Assembly (NCBI GenBank): GCA_947396885.1
Contig: OX377203.1
Location: forward strand, 992,001 to 1,056,000
Source of the DNA: Heligmosomoides polygyrus polygyrus
Taxonomy: Eukaryota; Nematoda; Chromadorea; Rhabditida; Heligmosomidae
DNA length: 64,000 bases
Reading direction: 5' to 3'
Shown here piece after piece: positions 56,281 through 64,000 of this stretch. How positions within the stretch are numbered: position 1 is the first letter of the stretch; every line of letters begins with the position of its first letter. Made by a program: the position numbers and the translations under genes. Below the pieces are notes generated by a model. It did no database searches. It was not told the DNA's origin and saw nothing but the letters and a program-made list of their open reading frames with translations.

Positions 56281-56559
56281 GTAGGTTGCACCAGCTGGAA
56301 TGGTCATCAGGAGCACTTTTTTCTATGGGGCACCGCTGACAGCACATTGGTATGGTCCTCAAATCCAGCCCAGCTAGGCTAGGTTTAAATACTAAAGGCA
56401 TTAGTCGTGTACAAATTGACTCCTGTGATTAAGCAAGCCCATAACAATAACGATCCTATGTGTGCAGAAGCATTGGCGACACCGGAGACCGAACCATCAA
56501 ACCCGCTCGGTGCACGAGGCGACCCCGCTGCCACTACGCCAACCGAAGAGGGTGGCAGC

Positions 56560-57445
56560 AGGGCGCCATGTACTTCGCGCTCACAGGTCCACACGTTTTT
56601 TTTTTTCGACCACAGAAGAGTATTCCGAAAAAAGTAACTATGGTATTGGACTCCTCACACGAGGCCCTACATCCTGTAAAAATTGCATCGCAAAAGCTCA
56701 TCGCCACTCCAGAGGCTCTCCTTGTAAGTGGTTGCCGGAGAGTCACGTTGTAGGGAAGCCCGATACGACACGTGTTTTGCAAGAAATGAAAAAATTCACA
56801 GCACTGAGACCGGATGCATGAACGACTTTACCCAGGGTTATGTGCTGGTATGTTCTGCCCGTGTAGTGGAGACACGGAAATAGAGATGAACTACCATGAA
56901 GTAAAGGAACGCGTCGTTTGGAGAAGAATATCAGAAGAAGTAATCTACAACGAGCTGAGCATTTTACTCCGCAAGAGCCTCAGAATAGGCGATCGATCAG
57001 AGTCTTAGGCATAGGCTAGGCCCCATCTGATGTTCCTTTAGCGCTTGACGTATCAGAAGGCATCGTAGCCGCTTCAGAAGAAAAAGAGAGAAGTCCACTT
57101 AGCAATCACTCTTCTACCTGGCGCTCCGACAAATGGGAGTGGTAACGACAACTTCTGGTTCCTTTCCTAGCGAAAAGGAGCGATGATTCTTCAGAAGAGA
57201 AGTGACATGTGTGGTAGGAAACAACGAAGGTGATTTGTGGAAGAATTCGAGTCATCACGAAGCCGACACGAGAGTGGCAGGATCGATGCGACAGACGGCG
57301 GGTCCACTGGGTCGCCGGACCCCCCTCAGGCCATTTTGACCGGGGCCGATCGTTAGATCAAATGATCCATCGATGACGCGGCCGGGCCGATCACCAGACT
57401 TCCTCCGAACTCGAAAGGGCTCCGCACTGCCTCACTTCACCCCAC
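56560..57445 (+). repeat. repeated block H, diverged copy
   Basis: GAGACCGGATGCATGAACGA (56,809), GCGCTTGACGTATCAGAAGG and CCTCAGGCCATTTTGACCGG correspond in order to copies at 42.1-43.0 kb. The shared frame (SDVPLALDVSEGIVAASEE) breaks soon after. Confidence 0.65.
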
Positions 57446-59377
57446 CTGTGCCAACAGTTGTCACGATGACCATCCGATGCCTCTTGGTCCCTGCCGCGTG
57501 CCAGAGTGGCCCAGCAGGTCGTCCTCGCTTCAGGGACTCGGATGGCGGCCCTCTTTTCGTTCAGAAGTCCGACCATGGTGTTGGTGGGTGTCTTGATGAC
57601 CTCCAGACATCCCACGGAATCCGGTCATCTGCTGCTCTCGTACAGTGGCTGTCACCGAAGCGCATTGCATGGTCGGGCTCCCAGGAAGCAGTCTATCCAA
57701 TAACACATATCCCCCCTCAAATTCATGTCAGTCAGATTCTCACATGATGACGCTGAGGTTTCTGTTAGAATCAAAGGAAACGTCTTCTACGCAGAAGCCC
57801 TCAGAATAGCCACTGTGCGTTCGAAACCTGATACTTTGCTGCAAAATAAAAGAGCTCTATGATTTGCTCACAGATAACGGATTTAATATAAAACTCACAT
57901 TTAATAGCAAAAAATGTCTATGAAATAGATAAATACAGTGCGTCCCAAAAAAGGTATACCCTGTTCGGAAGGTGATAACTTTTCTATCAGTGAATGTCAC
58001 AAAGAAGTTAAGAGCTCACATAAAAGCGCAAGAAAATAGAAATTTATTGTATTTCACGAATACAAAATACAGGACAGCAGTGAGGAATTGAATTCTGTCA
58101 AAGGAAAAGCATTCTATAACGAAGGGATTGTTCAGTTTGCCTATGAAAGTCTGGATGTATCTTTGTCCATGTGTAGATGTTGATATAGAGATTATTTCTA
58201 TGCATTCATGTGTGCAGCCTGAAACCTATTTCCTAATAAAGTTCCAACGGAAAGTTGGTTTAATAGAATAAATCGGTACGCTTAAATTTGATAAATAGAA
58301 TAATATAACCGACTAATAATTTTCAACAAAAAATGGCTGCATTGTGATCAAATATCAATCATCAAAACCAATTTGTCCATTTTGATAGTAGATTCACTTT
58401 TAGCAAGACAGAGGTGCGTCAAATGTGGATGTGAGCTGCGCTTTCCTATTTACATTCATTAGATAGCCAAAAACAAATAAAGACATCAATCAATATAGAA
58501 AAAATAACAAGAAAACGATTTAGTTCTAATATTAATTTCTATTTTTTCTAATTCTAATATCAACAATTCAAATAAATATTCATTCACTATGGGTAACAGT
58601 GGAGACGAACAAAATTGAACTCTTCCTAGGAAGGTGTGACGCCTTCCTCCTGACTGACGACCACTCTTGAAGAAGGAATACGCATCTTTTGAAAAATTTC
58701 ACCTCCATTTATGGGAAAAAGGGTAAACCGACAGGGGACATGGACTTGACACGCAGTGTCCGTCGAGCAAAGGTCCCTGTCTGGGAAGCTCGACAAGGGG
58801 CTACTCGACATCGAAGATGTAGCGGCTGTCCTCGTCTTTACAGTGCTTGGTAATTCTGACGCTGTACTGATGGCGAGTTTAGGTTGCAGCACGAGAATGC
58901 ACAACTGCTTCCTCTGTTAGGTGCTAGAGGAGTTGTCAGCTGAATCCCGATTCAGAAGACGATGCGAGCCACAGTCCTGACTTTACACCGCTAGTCATGT
59001 AGGATCCAAAGGAACTCAGCACGTCATTAAACATCGAGTGCAGCATGTATTGCTGAACAACGCTGATCATACAGGGAACACGGTGTCCCAAACAAAGTGC
59101 GCGCGGAAATAAAAAAAGAAATTTTTTGAGCGTTCGAGGTGCCGATTCACTCTTTTTTTTCACTGCTGAAAAGATCTCATGTAGAAATAGGGTGTCGAAA
59201 GGCACTGTCATTTCTTCTCAAAACAGTTACCCAGCAGTTATAGGCGAATTCAGTGAAATTCTGCCCGAGCGGATAGAAGCCTTAGCGACCCTCGAATTTC
59301 GTGCCGTCAGTCTTTTCTTTTCTTTTTCTTCGGTGGACTGGACCGCGGAGCGGTGCCACTATTGAGATCTTGTCGAA
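57446..59377. other. AT-rich intergenic DNA; one possible Tc1/mariner-type end
   Basis: At 57,938 ACAGTGCGTCCCAAAAAAGG followed by TATACC resembles a Tc1/mariner left end next to a TA, but no inverted partner was found. No gene was recognised. 58.2-58.6 kb is strongly AT-rich. Confidence 0.4.
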
Positions 59378-59650
59378 CTGAACAAGATTTCTGACACTGA
59401 AGAAGGAGGTGTAACTGGTGGCCTGATAGAGCTGATTTGTCGTTTTGGTTCTGAACAACGGTGTTCGCATAAAGCACAAAACACCACGTAGCTAATTATG
59501 CTGTGTAGCAACCTCGTAAAGAGCTTAGCTATGAGGTAGAGGTCCTCGAAGCACTACAGTGAAAGAGGAAATTCTTTGATAATCGTCTGCCTGTACGAAG
59601 ATGAGCAAGGGAGCCTCTTCTCTCCAGTTAGCACAACACCTTCTTGCTGA
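59378..59650 (+). pseudogene. unrecognised protein-coding relic (block K, copy 2)
   Basis: Plus-strand homologue of the block at 49.43-49.77 kb. RKELSYEVEVLEALQ ends in a stop, and GNSLIIVCLYEDEQ continues in another frame, so it is disrupted. Confidence 0.45.
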
Positions 59651-59774
59651 GGCGCACATAAATTTTTAAAATGCCCACTCGAAATTAGACGTGAATCAAT
59701 TGCATAAATGAAATAACAACGAAACACGGCCGGCTTTAGCTCATCAACACCAGCTCAATAAAGTATGTAGTCTA

Positions 59775-60003
59775 GACGGCGTGTAGCGCAGTGGGAGTAG
59801 GCGCTGGCTGTCGCGGGCAGCCGAGTTCAGATTCTTTGCTCGGATTTCCCGCCCAGGCCAACCAAGGCTTCAATCACGCTGAATCGGTGCCAGACTTTTC
59901 TGGGAAGCACGAAACTTTGGCGCATAATTATAATGGCCACCAATGGTCCATAGGCCTGATACGCTCTCAAATTTCCTCCACGACATCCCGTACAGGTAGA
60001 ATG
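59775..60003 (+). repeat. tRNA-derived SINE copy
   Basis: GGCGTGTAGCGCAGTGGGAG (A-box-like), GCTCGGATTTCCCGCCCAGG (B-box-like), tail CATCCCGTACAGGTAGAATG. Confidence 0.8.
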
Positions 60004-60467
60004 CCTGCTCCAAGGCAGCACCTCGCCTCTCTAGGCGCTGCAGTCTCTAGCGGCATGCTCAGTTTGCCACCCCAAAACGAAGGCACTGCTCCTACTGTCC
60101 CTTGAGTGTGTTCATGACGCATGTAGCATAGCCAGACGTGCTTACAACACGGTGGCGGACCGCCTGATCAGACAAGGACGTGTGTTTAAGCAGCACCCGT
60201 GTACAGAAGTGAAGACGCGAGCAAATAGGAAGTGCAGAACATATGGAGTCGCCAACGAGCGAACCCGGCCCTTATAAAAGATGCAAGTCAACGACGCCGA
60301 CCGTCCGTTGTAAAATGTTTGAATTCTGTGTTGTGAGTCCGGTTTCTCATAGCTCTGCCGCGCTGATGAGTGCTCAAACACTGAAGCTGTTCAGGTACCC
60401 TTTATCTTCCTGGAAGTCCTCGACTCTGCCTCTGGACGTATGTGACCCGATGAGACGCACTGAATAG
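60004..60467. other. no gene recognised
   Basis: Short ORFs only. There may be an exon near 60,394-60,438, flanked by CAG and GTATGT, but nothing supports its reading. Confidence 0.35.
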
Positions 60468-60624
60468 GATACCCTTCGTGTGTTCAAGAATAAACCTGGG
60501 GTTTCTCCTGTGATTCAAGTTGAAGAACCTCGTGGCGAACTACGGCTTCCAGAAAACTGCGGCTCAAGTGGAAACTGGCAACTTCCGACCATACAAAAAT
60601 ATCACCAGCACATGAATTGGTAAG
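60468..60624 (+). pseudogene. unrecognised conserved exon-like ORF (NCG..GNWQ), copy 2
   Basis: Open from 60,468 and reading VSPVIQVEEPRGELRLPENC followed by GSSGNWQLPTIQKYHQHMNW, with a possible donor (TTG|GTAAGA) at the end. It shares the spaced core NCGxxGNWQxPxxxxYHxxMN with 17,835-17,905. No family was recognised and no partner exons were found. Confidence 0.4.
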
Positions 60625-60774
60625 AAAATTGCGCACATCTCAAGCTAATGGCTTTAGCTAATGTCTATTCGGCATGGAGCAAAGGCCGGAAATTTCGGAA
60701 CAGAAGCCAGACACAGTATGACACAGACTAAGTAGACGACTAGAGAGGATAACGGAAGCCATGAATCAATCCGT

Positions 60775-61015
60775 CAGGGATGCGCCACGCATCCTTCTTC
60801 TACGGAATGTCGTGGAGGCAATTTGAACGCATATGCGCGTTAGACTTCCGCTGGCCAGAAGTCGGAGGAAAAATTCAGTGTTTTACTCTCTCTAGACGAG
60901 TCTTGTGCCAGTTCACCGACCCAAGAGGGTTGGAAGGATTAGCAGGCCTGGACGGGAAATCATGACCAAGAACCTGGAATCGGAGTACAGTCGACAGCTG
61001 GCTACTCCTTCGAAT
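60775..61015 (-). repeat. tRNA-derived SINE copy
   Basis: GGATGCGCCACGCATCCTTC at the left (tail) and GACGGGAAATCATGACCAAG at the right (B-box region complement). A ~50-bp stretch in the middle is absent from other copies. Confidence 0.75.
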
Positions 61016-61289
61016 CGACTACCTACAGCTTACACCGTACGGTTGGACGACATATGAAGAAGGGGAATGGCTCCTCTCGCGCGGCAAACGATTTTCGGAG
61101 ATCGACGAGGTCCACCCAATTGCAGTTCGTTTCTCCTTCAGAAATCGGATTGCGATATAGTTGGAGAAGCGTTTGTTGCATGGGATGAGAACGTCAAGCC
61201 CGATCAACGCTTAGGTCTCGTAAACAGAAAGAAATACGCCAGATTTTCGACCAATCAGTACGAAGTCTTGTTCTTGTTTTTTCTTTAAA

Positions 61290-62240
61290 AAAAACTTAAA
61301 AATTAATTTAAAAATAAAAATGTTTCATTTTTAATTTTCAATGATCCATTTCATCTATCTTTTTATTGATTATTTAATTTTAATTCTTTTCTTTCTTTCT
61401 GGAATTTTTCTTCATACTAAAAAATACTATCGCGAATTCAATCCTTGTTTTAAGGCGTCTGTACATCCAATACTTCACTCCTGAAAACGTCGAATACCTG
61501 TTCGGCACCTGGCGCTTGGAAGGGTATGCATGGCTTGCAATGTGCCCGAACTCACTCACAATCAGTACTGTCCATTTCGTTTCAGATCAGCGAAGAGGCG
61601 ATGCGGCATAGCGAGACAACCTACGGTTGTACAGGTGTCACCTACCAGAGGGGGAACGGCTGCAGCGACACGCATCTGCCATGCCTCTGTCGGTGAAGCT
61701 CTGCTGCACTTCTGGACGTAGAGCCAGGCTATTTTGAGTCATCGTGGTTCAGAAGAAAAGACGGCATACAGTGTAAGAAGGGGTCTGGTCTGCTATGCGT
61801 TGTTGGACAGTGTATGATTGCCATTTTCAGCTGAATGCTAATGTTTTTCATACAAGCGTCTTAAGCCAAATGCTCCAAGAGCGGTGGTCGAGTTATCCAG
61901 AAGAACACTGTTGTGAGAATAATAAATGTCTTTGGTGCCATACTTTTTCCGCGTCGCGCGCGCGTGGGTCCTGAGCAGATTGGCGTCGCGCCCATCGCCG
62001 CACTCTACAACACTCATCGCGGCGGCGGAGACTATGCAGAGGACCTAAGCCTGGTACATACCTCCTTCCTCGGATAAGTTTCTGCGCCGAGGTACAGGAA
62101 CTCCTTCGCCTTCTCGACAGTCTCACGTTGTCAGGCTAAGATGGCTCCGTCGTACTTCGAAGCTGTTGTTTCTCCTCCCTAAACAGCCAATCCATTCCTT
62201 TCCAGTTTTGCTGTGAGTACTTCAGCCCCTATCGATCCTC
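61290..62240. repeat. repeated block J, copy 2
   Basis: Collinear with 47,945-48,870 but with about 150 bp extra at 61,893-62,043, including a GCGTCGCGCGCGCGTGGGTC patch. The minus-strand reading near 62,060-62,126 gives EKAKEFLYLGAETYPRK, which resembles a LINE reverse-transcriptase FxYLG block, so J may derive from a LINE. Confidence 0.65.
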
Positions 62241-63028
62241 GTCTCGGTGAAGATCTCATGTTTGCAACCAATCTTATTGTCCTCACTGAGGTGTTATTTA
62301 GTACTTGATATTTATTAAATGGACACGATTCATGCGTTTCTCGTGGAAATGGGAATACCATAATTCTTACCATTTTTGTATGCATGGCTCATGTCTTAAC
62401 CCCGTCTGAAAAGGACTATCGTCCTTATTATCTCTTCAAATTAAAGACATCTCCCGAAGACGGGACATGAGGACGAGATGACATAGAATGTGAGGATCAC
62501 TGGGAAAAGCTGGACAATGAGGCGACTTTCGTATGCTCTAACCGGCACACTCCTCTATGTTCCTCGGTTCAGAGGGGACCATGCCTCGTATAGTCGTCAA
62601 ATCAGCCGTTAGGCTGGATTTATACTACAGACGCCGGGCGAAACGGCACTATAAATTCTGCCTGTATCGATTGGCGGCACTGGCGATCGATGCTGATGGC
62701 CTTCACAATGCGGCGCCGCTCCTCGTCGGAATGCTGGAAAAGGAACACGAGCTGTAATAGAATGGGCGATTGAGAGCAACTAGACGACGAGGCAACTTTC
62801 ACACGCTCGCTCCACGCGGCAGCGAGGCTGCGTGGGAAAGACTGTGACGAAGCGGGATGACGCAGAGAATACCGATTAGTCTCTCACGCCCACTCCGACG
62901 ACGCCTTTTCTCGGCTGAGTATTGGTTACCTCGCTTGTCCGACTTCTGGGGCGAGGTCTCAAGCGATGGTAGTTAGTTACTGTTCATAGAACGTCAACCT
63001 CTACGCCAAAAGGGGTTACAGGGTAGGT
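62241..63028. other. no gene recognised
   Basis: GGCTGGATTTATACTACAGA with CGCCGGGCG at 62,614 is a foldback-type end without a partner. Confidence 0.4.
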
Positions 63029-63048
63029 GGGGGGGGGGGGGGGGGGGC
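63029..63048. repeat. poly-G tract
   Basis: About 20 G in a row; length uncertain in assemblies. Confidence 0.9.
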
Positions 63049-63104
63049 AAGGGATACCACAGCCTGTAGGATTGCGGTGCACGCCACAGCCAGTTGCGTC
63101 TTCG

Positions 63105-63421
63105 GCCTTAACCATGGGCCATTATGGCTCAAGGAGGGAGTGGGTGTGGATTGGGACCGTACAGCAGTGCTTGGATTCAAAGGACATGTCATGGTTCATC
63201 GCGATGAGAGCATTTTGACTCGGAAGACGTGTCACCGATGTCGATAAATCGATTTCGTCACCAGATAAGTTAGCATATTTAAGAACTGATGACGAGGAGC
63301 TTATTCATCTGGAGCGACCCGAGCCACTACATATTTCCGCTCTTTGGTGGGATTTATGGTTGCTCGCCGATCAGCGCAATGCCATGAATTGTGGCCAAAT
63401 TGATTGAGCGTGATCAGTACA
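63105..63421. repeat. duplicated BTB upstream region, outer part
   Basis: ACCATGGGC, then GACGAGGAGCTTATTCATCT, then GGCCAAATTGATTGA match 35.44-35.68 kb in order and orientation, with substitutions and a small insertion. Confidence 0.7.
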
Positions 63422-63632
63422 GCCTGTTCATAGTCGGCGACAAGAGCAACGACAGCGATGGGGAGACAGGGCAAAGCACGCGTATCGATTTTTCCCGGAC
63501 GATCGCTCGCCTAATCGATACGTATGTTCTGCTCTGTCGATACCATTGTGGTGCATGAATAGACGATTACAACCACTGTACATGTCATGGCTTCGCTCGG
63601 CGTCGGAAGTATGAATGGGGCCCTTGATTAGA
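63422..63632. mobile_element. TTCATAGTCGGCG-ended foldback MITE
   Basis: CAGCCTGTTCATAGTCGGCG at the left and GTCGGAAGTATGAATGGGGC at the right, with AAAGCACGCGTATCGATTTT against TAATCGATACGTATGTTCTG inside. Confidence 0.7.
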
Positions 63633-63782
63633 CATTTGGGTGTGGTAATCGCACGAATGCAATGTGAGTTGGATACGCTTCGGATAGACGGTTTTGACCT
63701 AGTGTCATATCCCATATAGTATTCCAAAACTTTTTTCTGTAGTTAGGGTGAGAAGGCCTAAAGAGGCAGAGTAAGGCCGCCT

Positions 63783-63863
63783 CGTTTTCGAAACCATTCG
63801 GGTGCATGTTGGGTGTATGCCCTACCGGCTTGAGTAATATTTCCAGCATTGATGTTGATCTTA
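63783..63863. promoter_or_regulatory. conserved block upstream of BTB gene 2
   Basis: Nearly identical to 35,895-35,975. It lies about 120-200 bp before the second BTB start codon. Confidence 0.5.
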
Positions 63864-63984
63864 AGGAGTGCGTGGTACGTGAAGAGAGTTGGTAGATAAA
63901 TAAAGGGTGCACATCTGTTTCACAACTGTCCTTGCATGACTGCTTCCAAGGAAACTAAAGTTTTCCCACTTGTTGCTTTCAGAA

Positions 63985-64000
63985 ATGACTGAACCTGCTT
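63985..64000 (+). CDS. start of a second BTBD9-like gene (cut by window end)
   Basis: GCTTTCAG, AA, then ATG ACT GAA CCT GCT: the same acceptor context and almost the same first residues (MTEPA versus MSEPA) as the gene at 36,131. Together with the matching upstream DNA this marks a tandem paralogue. Only five codons are inside the window. Confidence 0.7.

Noticed and set aside
57938..57970. Tc1/mariner terminal repeat (ACAGTGCGTCCCAAAAAAGG)
   Set aside because: No inverted partner and no transposase remnant nearby.

Overview
This window looks like repeat-rich nuclear DNA of a parasitic nematode, most probably a strongylid hookworm (Ancylostoma or Necator type). This is inference, from: small exons with 54-61 bp introns, AG acceptors lying directly before start codons (spliced-leader style), RTE, CR1/Jockey-like and mariner relics, and a dense crowd of foldback elements. 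Nothing suggests bacteria: there are no operons, no ribosome binding sites and no long uninterrupted genes.

Three host genes can be supported, all on the + strand. (1) 23.3-27.7 kb: an acid-lipase/lipl-type alpha/beta hydrolase in ten recognisable exons. It has the GHSQG nucleophile elbow, the acid-residue exon and the C-terminal catalytic His exon, but the N-terminal exons were not found. (2) 36.1-39.7 kb: a BTBD9-like BTB-BACK gene in eight exons whose phases all agree. It appears to stop before the discoidin-like domains normal for the family. (3) 41.5 kb: a compact, intronless, 89-residue dynein light chain LC8 paralogue with altered cargo-groove residues. At the very end (63,985) a second BTB gene begins. 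Its first codons, its splice acceptor and about 80 bp upstream match the first gene, so a tandem duplication of about 27.85 kb period is likely.

The rest is mostly mobile DNA. 0-5 kb: a GGGGCC-ended MITE, a 600-bp foldback and a 5'-truncated RTE relic. 5.8-10.1 kb: a SINE, a CR1/Jockey-like relic split by a mariner fragment, and a second RTE copy with an internal deletion. 10.7-22 kb: foldbacks with arms up to about 320 bp, TTYATACTTCG-ended foldbacks, SINEs and a nested MITE. 28-35 kb: a ~193-bp tandem repeat, SINE pieces, tRNA-like arms and nested foldbacks. 42-49 kb and 55-62 kb: repeated blocks (called H, J and K here) that may belong to the same segmental duplication as the BTB gene. 51.5-53.0 kb: a long-terminal-inverted-repeat transposon carrying a 208-codon ORF.

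Four copies of one foldback family with repeated GTGTCCAATTTGACTTG-like ends sit in lipase intron 9, in BTB introns 4 and 5, and between the BTB and LC8 genes, so they account for most of the intron length. I did not find a convincing new multi-gene system. The most useful leads are the duplicated BTB locus with its conserved upstream block, the divergent LC8, and the transposon architecture.
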